From positions 83,297 through 147,296 of the forward strand of contig CAZTFU010000001.1 in NCBI GenBank assembly GCA_964612925.1: a stretch of DNA of 64,000 nt, given 5' to 3'. This stretch comes from Phil1 sp964612925. Lineage in GTDB: Bacteria > Bacillota > Clostridia > Christensenellales > CAG-138. Within the stretch, counting starts at the first letter, position 1, and every line of letters starts with the position of its first letter. The notes under the pieces are model-generated. The model was not told the origin of the DNA. It worked only from the letters and a program-made list of their open reading frames with translations, and ran no database searches. Made by a program: the position numbers and the translations under genes. This document shows positions 51,933-61,719 of this stretch, one piece after another.

Positions 51933-53330
51933 ATGAGGAAAGAAACTGCCGTGCCGCACGAGGAACTTGAAAGTGCACGCCTTGCGGCCGAAAGGATAAA
52001 TAAAGCCCTGGATGGGCGAAAACCGACGTATTTTATAGAGACATACGGCTGCCAGATGAACGAGCACGATTCCGAAAAAATAGCCGGCATACTGGAAAGC
52101 TGCGGCTATGTTCAGGCGGAAAGCAAGACGGCGGCAAACATTATATTTTTCAATACATGCTGCGTAAGAGACCATGCCGAAAAAAAGGTGTTCGGCAATA
52201 TAGGCGCACTGAAAAAAGCCAAGGATGAGGACCCTTCGCTTCTTATAGGTGTATGCGGCTGCATGATGCAGCAAAAGGCGGTGGCAGACAGGCTTTTCAA
52301 GCGTTTTCCGTACCTTGATATAGTGTTTGGCACGAATGAACTGCATATGCTCCCCAACCTGCTTGAGAGAGTTCTTAACGGAGAACGGATAGAGCTTGTG
52401 CGCGACATGGAAGGCGAAATAGCAGAGGGCCTGCCCGTTAAAAGGGCAAAGAGCGTATCCCAATTCGTTACGATAATGTATGGATGCAATAATTTTTGCT
52501 CCTATTGCATTGTTCCGTATGTTCGCGGACGAGAAAGGTCAAGAAGCGTAAAGAGCATAATTGACGAAGTAAAATCTCTTGCCAAAAACGGCGTAAAGGA
52601 AGTAACGTTACTTGGCCAAAACGTGAATTCCTATTATAGCGAAGATGATGATATGCATTTTCCCGATCTCCTTCGCGAGGTAAGCAAGGTTGATGGTATA
52701 GAGCGCGTGCGTTTTATGACATCACATCCAAAAGACCTTTCCGATGAGCTTATAGCGGCTATGGCGGAAGGGAATAAGATCTGCCCGCATGTGCATTTGC
52801 CGGTTCAATCGGGAAGCGACAGAATATTGAAGCTTATGAACCGCCATTATGACAGGGAAAGATACTTTTCGATCGTGGACAAGCTTAAAAAAAGCGTTGC
52901 GGGGATAGAACTTACCACGGATATTATAGTCGGCTTTCCGGGGGAAACGGAAGAGGATTTTCTGGATACGCTCGAGCTTGTAAAGCGCGTTGGCTACGGC
53001 GCTGCATATACGTTTAAGTATTCACCCCGCACGGGTACTAAGGCCGCCGAAATGGAGGACCAGATCCCCGAGGAGGAAAAGAAAGAACGCCTGAAGCGAC
53101 TTAATGCAGCCGTTGAAGTCGGACTTAAAGCGGGCAATGAGAAATACATAGGTATGGAAGGAGAGGTGCTTGTTGAAGGGTGCGATTACAGAGGAGAAAC
53201 GCTTGCATACGGAAAGCTGCCGTGCTTCAAAATGGTCTATTTTAAGGGCGATGAAAGCATGGTAGGCACCATGCAAAGAGTCAAGATTACGGGAACGGCA
53301 AAGAACTCCCTTGCAGGAGAATTGATATAA
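51933..53330 (+). CDS. miaB: tRNA-2-methylthio-N6-dimethylallyladenosine synthase MiaB
   Basis: 465 residues from ATG 51933; an ATG at 51927 abuts the GAAAGG ribosome binding site and is less likely. MTTase domain YFIETYGCQMNEHDSEKIAG with further Cys in FNTCCVRDHAEKKVFG and GVCGCMMQ; radical SAM CNNFCSYCIVPYVRGRERSR; HLPVQSGS and TTDIIVGFPGETEEDF; C-terminal TRAM. It methylthiolates i6A37, the product of MiaA encoded downstream in the same operon. Confidence 0.97.
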   Translation: MRKETAVPHEELESARLAAERINKALDGRKPTYFIETYGCQMNEHDSEKIAGILESCGYVQAESKTAANIIFFNTCCVRDHAEKKVFGNIGALKKAKDEDPSLLIGVCGCMMQQKAVADRLFKRFPYLDIVFGTNELHMLPNLLERVLNGERIELVRDMEGEIAEGLPVKRAKSVSQFVTIMYGCNNFCSYCIVPYVRGRERSRSVKSIIDEVKSLAKNGVKEVTLLGQNVNSYYSEDDDMHFPDLLREVSKVDGIERVRFMTSHPKDLSDELIAAMAEGNKICPHVHLPVQSGSDRILKLMNRHYDRERYFSIVDKLKKSVAGIELTTDIIVGFPGETEEDFLDTLELVKRVGYGAAYTFKYSPRTGTKAAEMEDQIPEEEKKERLKRLNAAVEVGLKAGNEKYIGMEGEVLVEGCDYRGETLAYGKLPCFKMVYFKGDESMVGTMQRVKITGTAKNSLAGELI

Positions 53331-53351
53331 AAATTTGGAGGAACAACAAAA

Positions 53352-53768
53352 ATGATACTTGAAAAGGCAAGAGAACTCGGCATAGCACTAAGCGAATCGG
53401 ATGAGTTTATAAACATGACAAGAACCCGAGAAGCAATGGAAGCGGATCAGGCACTTATGGATGAGTTTAATGAATATAACGCTCTGCATGAATCCATAGC
53501 GCAGATGCTTGCACTTGATGGGGATAACCAAAGCGCAATACAGGAGTCCTCACGCGACCTTGAACGGTTGCATGAAAGCCTTCTTGCAAACGAAACTTTT
53601 ATTGCCATGCTTGAAGCACAGGGCGAATTTCAACAGCTTATGAAGCGTGTTAATTCCGTGATAGGAATGTGCATCGGTGCGGATAACGAATCAAATGATT
53701 CGTCACAATGCGACGAGCAGGAGGGCGGATGCAGCGGCTCTTGTGCCCATTGCTCGGGTTGCCACTGA
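53352..53768 (+). CDS. YlbF/YmcA-family protein (RicA/RicF-like) with Cys-rich tail
   Basis: 138 residues after GGAGG. An all-helical YlbF domain (ILEKARELGIALSESDEFIN through LEAQGEFQQLMKRVNSVIG) is followed by an acidic linker and a dense cysteine tail (CDEQEGGCSGSCAHCSGC) able to hold a metal or Fe-S cluster. In B. subtilis RicA (YmcA) is encoded right after miaB (ymcB) and before mutSL, and the RicA-F-T complex carries Fe-S clusters and affects RNase Y and phosphorelay activity. The position here supports a Ric-type role; which paralogue cannot be told. Confidence 0.82.
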   Translation: MILEKARELGIALSESDEFINMTRTREAMEADQALMDEFNEYNALHESIAQMLALDGDNQSAIQESSRDLERLHESLLANETFIAMLEAQGEFQQLMKRVNSVIGMCIGADNESNDSSQCDEQEGGCSGSCAHCSGCH

Positions 53769-53809
53769 GGAAAGGTCAGCTTTATAATCGGAAAAAGGGG
53801 TAGAATTCT

Positions 53810-56431
53810 ATGCCGACAGGCTTAACGCCAATGATGAGCCAATACCTTGCGCTGAAGGAGAAATACAGCGACTGTTTGCTGTTCTTCAGGCTGGGCGATT
53901 TTTATGAAATGTTTTTTGAGGATGCCGTTACCGCATCGAAGGTGCTTGACATAGCACTGACGGGTCGGGACTGCGGCCTTGAAACGCGCGCCCCAATGTG
54001 TGGCGTACCATTCCATGCGGTAAATTCATACATTGCAAAGCTTATAGAAAATGGCTATAAGGTGGCCCTGTGTGAACAGCTCACCGACCCCGCACTTTCA
54101 AAGGGGCTTGTTGAAAGGGATGTTGTAAGGGTATATACCGCGGGTACGATAATAGAAGAAAACATGCTTGACGAGCGTGAAAACAACTATATCATTGCCA
54201 TATATGTCGGTGATACCGAAGTTGGACTTGCCTGCTGTGACGTTTCGACCGGTAGCTTTACGGTGAGTGAAATATCCATAGATGATAAGATAGATGACCT
54301 TATAAACGAAATGGCAAGGATATCCCCGCGCGAAGCGATAGCTAACGAAGCATATTTTATAAGGGAAGATATTTCAAAGGCCATAGGGCTAAACTGTGCC
54401 GTGACATGTGCAAACGGGCGTGATTTTGAACCTGTGCGTTCGGAAGCTAAACTGCTTATGCATTTTCAGGTACAGTCACTGCAATCACTCGGATGCGGCG
54501 AATTAAAGAATGCCGTATGTGCGGCGGGCGCATTGCTAAGCTACCTTGAAAGCACGCAGAAAAACAGTCTTGAGCATATAAAAAAGCTTATTGTACTTCA
54601 AAGGAGCCTTTATCTGGGCCTTGATGCGGCAACGCGGCGAAATCTTGAACTTACAAAGCCACTTCACAGTGACGGCGGCAGAAAAAGCACCTTGCTTTAT
54701 CAGCTTGATAAGACGTCGACCGCTATGGGTGCAAGGTTCCTGCGTGCAGCCATTGAACAACCACTTCAAAACATAGACGATATAAACAGCAGACTGAATG
54801 CCGTGGATGAGCTTGTTCAAAAGCGAGCTCAGCGCGAACAGCTTTCCGACCTACTGGACAACATCTATGACATAGAGCGACTTTGCAGCCGCATAGCATA
54901 TGGCAGTGTTAACGCAAGGGATTGTGTTTCACTGAGGGTATCATTGGACAAGTTACCAGCACTTATCGATAAGGTGAGAGAGCTTGAGACGGGCGCATTC
55001 TGCCGAATTGCTCGTGAGCTTGACGCCATGGAGGATATATGCGGTCTTTTAGCGGATGCCATAATTGACGATCCCCCAATAAGCGTTAAGGAGGGCGGTA
55101 TAATCCGCGCAGGCTATAACGGTGATGTTGATGAGCTTCGCGAAATAACGACAAACAGCAAGGGCATGATAGCCGCCATAGAGGCAAGGGAACGCGCCGC
55201 CACGGGGATAAAGAACCTCAAGGTAGGATACAATCGTGTATTTGGCTATTATATCGAGGTGACAAAGTCATATCAGCATCTTGTGCCGTATGGATATACG
55301 CGCAAGCAAACTCTTGCGAATTCCGAACGTTATATAACCGAGGAGCTTAAAGAGCTTGAAGAAAAGATAACCGGTGCCGAAAGCAATCTTATTGCGCTTG
55401 AATACGGTCTGTTTTCTGAAATAAGAGAAACGCTTCTTGAATGCATTGACAGGCTTCAAAACGATTCTGCGCTTATAGCGGAGCTTGACTTCTATTGCTC
55501 GCTTGCGCACGTTGCGTTTGAACACGATTACTGTAAACCTAAGATGCAGCTTAACGGAGCAATAAACATTGTTGACGGTCGCCATCCCGTGGTTGAAAAC
55601 AGCATGAAGGGCGCATTTGTGCCAAACAATGTTCAACTTGATCAAAAGGATAACAGGTTGCTGATAATAACGGGCCCGAATATGGCGGGCAAAAGCACAT
55701 ATCTTCGTCAGGTGGCAATAATAACACTTATGGCGCATATAGGCTCGTTTGTACCTGCAAAGAAGGCATCGATAACGGTGGTGGATAAGATATTCACTCG
55801 CATTGGAGCATCGGACAATCTTTCCGCAGGGCAGAGCACATTCATGGTAGAAATGAGCGAGGTTGCCGGCATACTGAAAAACGCAACAAGCCGCAGCTTA
55901 CTTGTTTTGGATGAGATCGGACGCGGCACAAGCACGTTTGACGGATTGAGCATAGCGTGGGCAGTGCTTGAATATATAGCGGATCCTGCACGATGTGGTG
56001 CAAAGGCTTTGTTTGCAACACATTACCACGAATTGACGGAACTTGAGGGCAAACTTTCGGGCATAAAGAATTACCGCATCACCGTAAAAGAAGTGGGCGA
56101 GGATATAATATTCCTAAGGCGCATTGTTCGCGGCGGCGCGGATAGGAGCTTTGGCGTGCAGGTGGCAAGACTTGCGGGACTTCCGAGCGGGGTTATAAGC
56201 AGGGCCAAGGAGCTTCTTAAACAGCTTGAGGCTGCTGATATAAACCACGATATAGCACCCGCGTTTACGGGCGATGACGAACAGCAGATGTCGATATTCG
56301 GATCATGTGCGGCGGATGATATAATAAATACGCTAAGTGAAATGCCGCTTGATACCATGACACCGATGGATGCCATGAATGCGCTGTACGATCTTCAGAT
56401 GAGAGCGAAGCTCAGAAAGGATAGAAAATGA
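53810..56431 (+). CDS. mutS: DNA mismatch repair protein MutS
   Basis: 873 residues. The mismatch-reading motif GDFYEMFFEDA is at the N-terminus. Connector, core and clamp domains follow, then the ATPase: Walker A GPNMAGKSTYLRQVAIITL, SAGQSTFMVEMSEVAGILKN, LVLDEIGRGTSTFDGLSIAW and ATHYHELTELE. The C-terminus ends MRAKLRKDRK. It recognises mispairs and recruits MutL, whose gene overlaps by ATGA. Confidence 0.99.
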   Translation: MPTGLTPMMSQYLALKEKYSDCLLFFRLGDFYEMFFEDAVTASKVLDIALTGRDCGLETRAPMCGVPFHAVNSYIAKLIENGYKVALCEQLTDPALSKGLVERDVVRVYTAGTIIEENMLDERENNYIIAIYVGDTEVGLACCDVSTGSFTVSEISIDDKIDDLINEMARISPREAIANEAYFIREDISKAIGLNCAVTCANGRDFEPVRSEAKLLMHFQVQSLQSLGCGELKNAVCAAGALLSYLESTQKNSLEHIKKLIVLQRSLYLGLDAATRRNLELTKPLHSDGGRKSTLLYQLDKTSTAMGARFLRAAIEQPLQNIDDINSRLNAVDELVQKRAQREQLSDLLDNIYDIERLCSRIAYGSVNARDCVSLRVSLDKLPALIDKVRELETGAFCRIARELDAMEDICGLLADAIIDDPPISVKEGGIIRAGYNGDVDELREITTNSKGMIAAIEARERAATGIKNLKVGYNRVFGYYIEVTKSYQHLVPYGYTRKQTLANSERYITEELKELEEKITGAESNLIALEYGLFSEIRETLLECIDRLQNDSALIAELDFYCSLAHVAFEHDYCKPKMQLNGAINIVDGRHPVVENSMKGAFVPNNVQLDQKDNRLLIITGPNMAGKSTYLRQVAIITLMAHIGSFVPAKKASITVVDKIFTRIGASDNLSAGQSTFMVEMSEVAGILKNATSRSLLVLDEIGRGTSTFDGLSIAWAVLEYIADPARCGAKALFATHYHELTELEGKLSGIKNYRITVKEVGEDIIFLRRIVRGGADRSFGVQVARLAGLPSGVISRAKELLKQLEAADINHDIAPAFTGDDEQQMSIFGSCAADDIINTLSEMPLDTMTPMDAMNALYDLQMRAKLRKDRK

Positions 56432-58485
56432 GCCATATCCATGTTTTGGACAGTTACATTGCCAACCGCATAGCGGCGGGCGAGGTTGTGGAACGACCCG
56501 CATCGGTTGTGAAGGAGTTGGTGGAAAATTCTATAGACGCAGGTGCAACGTCGATTACGATTGAAACGACGGGCGGCGGATTTGAATCCATCCGTGTGAC
56601 GGATAACGGATCGGGTATAGCCATAGAGGATGCCGCTACGGCTTTTTTGCCGCATGCCACGAGCAAAATAAGCACAAGCGATGATCTGCTTGCAATAAGC
56701 ACACTCGGGTTTAGGGGTGAAGCTTTGCCGTCCATTGCGGCCGTATCCAAGGTAACGCTCAGGTCAAAGCGAGCCGAAGCGCAAAACGGTGTGCTCCTTC
56801 GCATAAACGGCGGCGATATAATAGAAAACCATGAAGCGGGTGTGCCCGATGGTACAACGATAGAATGTAATGAGCTTTTTTATAATGTGCCTGCACGGTT
56901 GAAATTTACAAAAAGCGCACGAACCGAGACCGCAAATATAACGGATTATGTTTGCCGCATGGTAATGGCACGGCCCGATATTAAAATAAAGCTTATTCAA
57001 TCGGGGAAAACAACGCTCCAAAGCAACGGAAACGGCAATATGGAGGAAGCTATAGCAAGCGTATACAGCAGTTATATACTTAAAGACCTGAGAAAAATCA
57101 GCTATGATGACGGTTATGTGAGCATTGAGGGCTATATCGGTGCCGAAAAGATTGGTAAGGCTACCCGTGCGGCTCAATCATTTTTTGTTAACGGCCGTTA
57201 TATCAAATCGCAGAAGCTTTCATTCGCTCTGCAACGCGCCTATGATACAAGAATAATGCAGGGGCGTTTTCCGCTTGCGGTTTTGCACATCAATATTTCA
57301 CCCGAGGAGGTTGATGTAAACGTTCATCCGAACAAGCTTGAAGTGAGATTCAGGCAGGAGGACAGGATAGTTGTGCCCATAGTTTCTCAATGCCGTCACG
57401 CGCTTGAAGCGGCAGTAAGTGTTCCCATAACAGCCGAGGATGACGATGAACCCAAACAGGAAAGTGGCATAAAGCAGGAAAACAGCGTTGAGCATATAGA
57501 AAAGGGTGAACAAGTAAGCTATACTCAATATGCACAAAAGCAGGATCAGGGGCATGAACAGGAACAGGAGCAAAAGATAGAACAGAGGCAGGAACGGGAA
57601 GAAGAGCAAAAGCAAGAGCCAAAACAAAATCAGAGGCAAGAACAAAAGCAGGAACAAGAGCCCGAATCATACGAATACAGAACTCTAAGGCCGGAAGACA
57701 TTCGTATACGGGCAAAAATAGATAAAAATGCAGCCATTGCCGACAACGGAGCGGACAAACTCCGCACGGTGCCGAGAAACAGGGACGAGTTGCTTGCAAG
57801 GGTACCATATGGATTTAAGCAACATGTGGGAGAAAACTATATGCCGTTGCCAAACACGCAGGGTAATGAGCAAAAAAAGTCCGTGATGATGCCCGTGCAA
57901 AGCGCTATAAACTTCTACGATTATAAGATAATAGGGCAGGTCTTTGACTGCTATTGGGTAATACAGCGCGGCGACGAGCTGTTCTTTATAGATCAGCACG
58001 CCATGCATGAACGCCAGATATACGAAACCATCGCCAAACACGGTATCAATATGGATTCGCAAAGCTTGATCATACCCATGATAATAGAGCTTCCGCCTAT
58101 GGAGATGGATACCGTGCTCAACAATGACGATTGCTTTACGGAGCTTGGATTTGATATTCGCAAAAACGATGATCGTTCCATATGCATTATGGCAGTGCCG
58201 AGCATGATTGAAAGCAGATCGAGTATAAAGAAATTCCTCTTGGAAACGATACAAGCCCTTGAAACGATATGTATCACGGGTGAGGACTTGAAGCGGAATT
58301 TGCTTATAAGATTTGCCTGCAAAGCGGCCATTAAATCAGGCGACAGAATAAGCAATGCGGAGGTAAAGGCCCTGCTTGACATATACGATACACAGGGCAT
58401 ACCGCTTGTCTGTCCGCACGGGAGGCCTGTAGTAATGAGAATGACAAAAGCGGGATTTGAGAAGGCATTTAAGCGCAACGTATGA
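56428..58485 (+). CDS. mutL: DNA mismatch repair endonuclease MutL
   Basis: 685 residues. GHKL ATPase domain with VVKELVENSIDAGATSI, DNGSGIAIEDA and STLGFRGEALPSIAAV. A long, low-complexity Gln/Glu linker (about 338-414, for example EQEQEQKIEQRQEREEEQKQ) separates it from the C-terminal dimerisation domain. That domain has DQHAMHERQIYE, the DQHA(X)2E(X)4E nuclease motif, plus CPHGRPVV, so it is a nicking MutL as in organisms without MutH. Overlaps mutS and miaA by 4 bp each. Confidence 0.98.
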   Translation: MSHIHVLDSYIANRIAAGEVVERPASVVKELVENSIDAGATSITIETTGGGFESIRVTDNGSGIAIEDAATAFLPHATSKISTSDDLLAISTLGFRGEALPSIAAVSKVTLRSKRAEAQNGVLLRINGGDIIENHEAGVPDGTTIECNELFYNVPARLKFTKSARTETANITDYVCRMVMARPDIKIKLIQSGKTTLQSNGNGNMEEAIASVYSSYILKDLRKISYDDGYVSIEGYIGAEKIGKATRAAQSFFVNGRYIKSQKLSFALQRAYDTRIMQGRFPLAVLHINISPEEVDVNVHPNKLEVRFRQEDRIVVPIVSQCRHALEAAVSVPITAEDDDEPKQESGIKQENSVEHIEKGEQVSYTQYAQKQDQGHEQEQEQKIEQRQEREEEQKQEPKQNQRQEQKQEQEPESYEYRTLRPEDIRIRAKIDKNAAIADNGADKLRTVPRNRDELLARVPYGFKQHVGENYMPLPNTQGNEQKKSVMMPVQSAINFYDYKIIGQVFDCYWVIQRGDELFFIDQHAMHERQIYETIAKHGINMDSQSLIIPMIIELPPMEMDTVLNNDDCFTELGFDIRKNDDRSICIMAVPSMIESRSSIKKFLLETIQALETICITGEDLKRNLLIRFACKAAIKSGDRISNAEVKALLDIYDTQGIPLVCPHGRPVVMRMTKAGFEKAFKRNV

Positions 58486-59432
58486 TAAAACATAAGCTAT
58501 ATATAATAACGGGACCGACGGCAAGCGGAAAAACGGCCGCTTCGGTTCATGCCGCAAAAATAATGAACGGCGAAATAATTTCGGCCGATGCAATACAGGT
58601 GTATAAACGATTAAATATCGGTTCCGCAAAGCCGAGCGAAGAGGAACGCGGCGGCATAGCACATTACATGATGGACGTTATAGAGCCTACGGAACCGCGC
58701 TACACCGTATCAAGATTTAAGGAAGGTGCAACAAATGCGGCACAAGATATTCTTCTAAAAGGGAAAAAGCCTATTATGGTTGGCGGCACGGGGCTTTATA
58801 TCAACGCATTGACGTATCCGCTTGCGTTCTCAAATATTGCACCTGATGAAGAATTGCGTGCCGAACTGATGCAAAAGGAACTTGAGAACAAGGGCACACT
58901 ATATGCATCGCTTTCGGAAACGGATCCGAAAACGGCAAACAGATTGCACCCAAATGATATCAAGCGCATTGTGAGGGCACTTGAAATATGCATAAAGAGC
59001 GGAAAACCCGCATCCGAACAAGGGGATGGTTTTACGCACAGGGATGACGATGCGCTTGAGTTTATACCCGTAATGGTTGGAATAACGATGCCGCGGGAGA
59101 TGCTTTATAAACGGATAGAACAAAGAGTGGACGATATGTTTTCATCGGGACTCGTTGACGAGGTGCGTTCAATGCTTGATGAGGGCTGCACACGCGAATT
59201 GCCTGCAATGCAGGGACTTGGTTATAAGGAAACGATAGCGTACCTCATGGGCGAATGCACGCTTGATGAAGCAAAGGATACGATAAAGCGCGAAACACGA
59301 AGATTTGCCAAGCGTCAGCTGACTTGGTTCAGGCGCGAAGAGCGTATTTGTTGGTTTGACGCAAGCCGATTTGGGTCGGGCGAAGAGCTTGGCAAGGCCA
59401 TAGCAGACTATTTTTTAACGAAGGGAGAGTAA
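58482..59432 (+). CDS. miaA: tRNA dimethylallyltransferase MiaA
   Basis: 316 residues. P-loop IITGPTASGKTAASVHAA, catalytic SADAIQVYKRLNIGSAKPS, MVGGTGLYINALTYP, NDIKRIVRALEI and the C-terminal RRFAKRQLTWFRREERICWF. It adds the isopentenyl group to A37, giving i6A, the substrate of MiaB encoded upstream. ATGA overlap with mutL. Confidence 0.98.
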   Translation: MIKHKLYIITGPTASGKTAASVHAAKIMNGEIISADAIQVYKRLNIGSAKPSEEERGGIAHYMMDVIEPTEPRYTVSRFKEGATNAAQDILLKGKKPIMVGGTGLYINALTYPLAFSNIAPDEELRAELMQKELENKGTLYASLSETDPKTANRLHPNDIKRIVRALEICIKSGKPASEQGDGFTHRDDDALEFIPVMVGITMPREMLYKRIEQRVDDMFSSGLVDEVRSMLDEGCTRELPAMQGLGYKETIAYLMGECTLDEAKDTIKRETRRFAKRQLTWFRREERICWFDASRFGSGEELGKAIADYFLTKGE

Positions 59433-59433
59433 A

Positions 59434-59673
59434 ATGACCGATATGCACACAAATTTGCAGGATGAATTTCTGAATAATATCAGAAAAGAGAAAAAAAGCG
59501 TGAGCATACACGTTATAAACGGATATCAGCTTAACCATATCAAGATAATCAGTTTTGATAACTATGTTATTCTGGCGCAGGATAGCGGGGGAGTGCAGAG
59601 GCTTATTTACAAGCATGCTATTTCAACCATTACGATAGAGCAAAGCAATAACACAAACGAGGAGAAAGCTTAA
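59434..59673 (+). CDS. hfq: RNA chaperone Hfq
   Basis: 79 residues, 1 base after the miaA stop. LQDEFLNNIRKEKKSVSIHV is the N-terminal helix and first strand, NGYQLNHIKIISFDNYVILA the Sm1 motif, and LIYKHAISTITI the Sm2 motif with the KHA signature. The short polar C-terminus is usual for Firmicutes. miaA-hfq is a conserved pair. Hfq forms hexamers that bind A/U-rich RNA. Confidence 0.96.
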   Translation: MTDMHTNLQDEFLNNIRKEKKSVSIHVINGYQLNHIKIISFDNYVILAQDSGGVQRLIYKHAISTITIEQSNNTNEEKA

Positions 59674-59674
59674 A

Positions 59675-60970
59675 ATGAAAGAAGATGCAAATGCAATAAT
59701 TACGGAACTTGGTATATCTCACCAAGCATACGATATCGTGCGATCGGCCGAAAAAGCAATCAAGCCTGTTTTTGAGCAAATAGACACAACGGCGGAAATA
59801 AACTTTGCGCGCGTACTCGGCGGATTCAGGCAAGAGAATGTAGGACTTAGGCATTTTGCACCAACCACGGGATACGGGTATGACGATATAGGACGAGATA
59901 CGTTGGACAGGGTTTTTGCACACGCTCTTTTTGCGGAGGATGCACTTGTAAGACCGCAGTTGACAAGTGGTACGCACACGTTGTACCTTGCATTGTCGGG
60001 TCTTTGCGATATGGGAGACAGTGTGGTTGCGGCATCGGGCAAGCCGTATGATACGCTTGAAAATGCCATCGGGCTAAACGGCGATATTCCGCATTCGCTC
60101 AAGCGGCAGGGTGTATCGTTTAATTATGTTGAACTTAATGAGGACGGGAGCATAAATGTAGAAGCCGTGCTTGATATGGTTGAAAAGAAAAATGCGGCCG
60201 TGCTGTACGTTCAGCGTTCACGCGGATATGCATGGCGGGATTCGCTGCTGGTAGAAAAGGATATGCAGCCGCTTTTTTCGGCAGTAAAGATGAATTTTCC
60301 GAATACGGTAATATTCGTGGACAACTGCTACGGCGAATTTACGGATGCTGTTGAACCGTTATGCGTCGGAGCGGACATAATTGCGGGATCTCTTATAAAG
60401 AACCCGGGCGGCGGTATTGCTCCGACGGGCGGATACATTGCGGGAAAAGCGAAATATATCAGCAAAATCGAGAACATTCTTACCGTGCCCGGAATGGGCA
60501 GGGAAGTAGGCTCCTATGCGGCAAGCTACAGACCGTTTTATCAGGGATTATTCATGGCTCCGCATACCACTGCGCAAGCATTAAAGGGCGCCGCACTCTT
60601 TGCAAAGGTTTTTGAAATGCTCGGAATGGAAACAATGCCTGCTTCCGATGCAAAAAGGTCGGATATCGTGCAAGCCGTGCGTTTTGATTCGGCCGATGGG
60701 CTGATTTCGTTCTGCCGCAGTATACAGAGCGCATCACCTGTTGATTCGGCGGTTGTGCCGGAACCGTGGGATATGCCGGGGTATACCTCACAGGTAATTA
60801 TGGCCGCGGGAGCGTTTGTGCAGGGTGCATCAATAGAATTGAGCGCCGATGCACCTATAAGAAAGCCCTACACGGCGTATGTGCAGGGCGGATTGACGTA
60901 TGAACATTGTTCGCTTGCGGCTATGCTTGCGCTAAGCGATCTTATAAAGCAGGGGATTGCACGGATTTAG
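59675..60970 (+). CDS. ynbB: Methionine gamma-lyase/aluminum-resistance family PLP enzyme (YnbB-like)
   Basis: 431 residues, starting 1 base after hfq. PLP-dependent fold type I: FVDNCYGEFTDAVEP (Asp for the pyridine nitrogen), then AGSLIKNPGGGIAPTGGYIA with the Schiff-base Lys. Conserved ends are VRPQLTSGTHTLYLALSGL and YTSQVIMAAGAFVQGASIEL. Annotated variously as aluminum resistance protein or cystathionine beta-lyase family; the true substrate is not settled. In B. subtilis ynbB also lies downstream of miaA-hfq. Its 3' end overlaps convergent lexA by 4 bp. Confidence 0.92.
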   Translation: MKEDANAIITELGISHQAYDIVRSAEKAIKPVFEQIDTTAEINFARVLGGFRQENVGLRHFAPTTGYGYDDIGRDTLDRVFAHALFAEDALVRPQLTSGTHTLYLALSGLCDMGDSVVAASGKPYDTLENAIGLNGDIPHSLKRQGVSFNYVELNEDGSINVEAVLDMVEKKNAAVLYVQRSRGYAWRDSLLVEKDMQPLFSAVKMNFPNTVIFVDNCYGEFTDAVEPLCVGADIIAGSLIKNPGGGIAPTGGYIAGKAKYISKIENILTVPGMGREVGSYAASYRPFYQGLFMAPHTTAQALKGAALFAKVFEMLGMETMPASDAKRSDIVQAVRFDSADGLISFCRSIQSASPVDSAVVPEPWDMPGYTSQVIMAAGAFVQGASIELSADAPIRKPYTAYVQGGLTYEHCSLAAMLALSDLIKQGIARI

Positions 60971-61605
60971 TATTGGCGGTATAAGCCGATAAGCTTACCG
61001 ACTATTTCCGTATCACTTGCTTTGACCATTATTGGCTGCATGCTGCTGTTTTCGGGCTGCAGCCTTATTTTATTGTTTTTCTCAAAGAAAATACGCTTGA
61101 GCGTTACCGCTTCGCCCGAAACGCGCACCACGCCTATTTCACCGTTTTCAACGGCCATTCCGCGGTGCACTATTATGATGTCGCCGTCGTTTATGCCGGC
61201 CTCTATCATGCTCTCACCTTGGATTTTAAGCATAAATACCTCGGTATTATCCGCTCCGCGAAGGAGATGCTTGGGTATTGAATAATAGTCGTGAACATTT
61301 TCAATGGCCAATATTGGCGTGCCTGCGGCAACGTTACCTACAAGCGGCACAGTCTGCATCTGAGCGGAGCTTGAAATGGTATGCTTGCGCGATGATTCGG
61401 GAATGGTTATGCTGCGCTGCTTTGAAGGGTTGCATACTATAAGCCCCTTTTCGGCAAGCTTACTTATGTGCATATGCACGGTAGAGGTTGATTTAAGCCC
61501 CAAGGCGGCACCGATTTCGCGTACCGTGGGAGGATAGGAGTTTAATGCGATAAACTCCTTTATATAGTTATATACGGCTTTTTGAGTTTCTCCTGATTTA
61601 CGCAT
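60967..61605 (-). CDS. lexA: SOS repressor LexA
   Basis: 212 residues after AGGAGG. N-terminal winged helix (SYPPTVREIGAALGLKSTST), autocleavage site Ala94-Gly95 in GNVAAGTPILA, catalytic Ser132 in QGESMIEAGI and Lys170 in AVTLKRIFF. RecA filaments trigger self-cleavage and SOS derepression. Its own promoter carries a near-consensus LexA box, so it is autoregulated. Confidence 0.97.
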   Translation of the reverse strand: MRKSGETQKAVYNYIKEFIALNSYPPTVREIGAALGLKSTSTVHMHISKLAEKGLIVCNPSKQRSITIPESSRKHTISSSAQMQTVPLVGNVAAGTPILAIENVHDYYSIPKHLLRGADNTEVFMLKIQGESMIEAGINDGDIIIVHRGMAVENGEIGVVRVSGEAVTLKRIFFEKNNKIRLQPENSSMQPIMVKASDTEIVGKLIGLYRQY

Positions 61606-61649
61606 GGTTAACCTCCTTAAAATGTGGTATCATATACATGCACTATCTG

Positions 61650-61678
61650 ATTATAGCATATAGATCAGATCAATGCAA
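61650..61678 (-). promoter_or_regulatory. Promoter of lexA
   Basis: On the minus strand TTGCAT (61673-61678), an exact 17-bp spacer and TATAAT (61650-61655), 44 bp before the start codon. Confidence 0.7.
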
Positions 61679-61688
61679 ACTTTTGTTC
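61677..61688. promoter_or_regulatory. LexA (SOS) box
   Basis: On the minus strand GAAC-AAAA-GTTT, one base off the Firmicutes consensus GAAC-N4-GTTC. It overlaps the edge of the lexA -35 box and lies 32 bp upstream of the divergent small gene at 61720, so LexA could control both. Confidence 0.6.
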
Positions 61689-61719
61689 CTAACGGACGAA
61701 GGAAAGGAAGTTACATACT

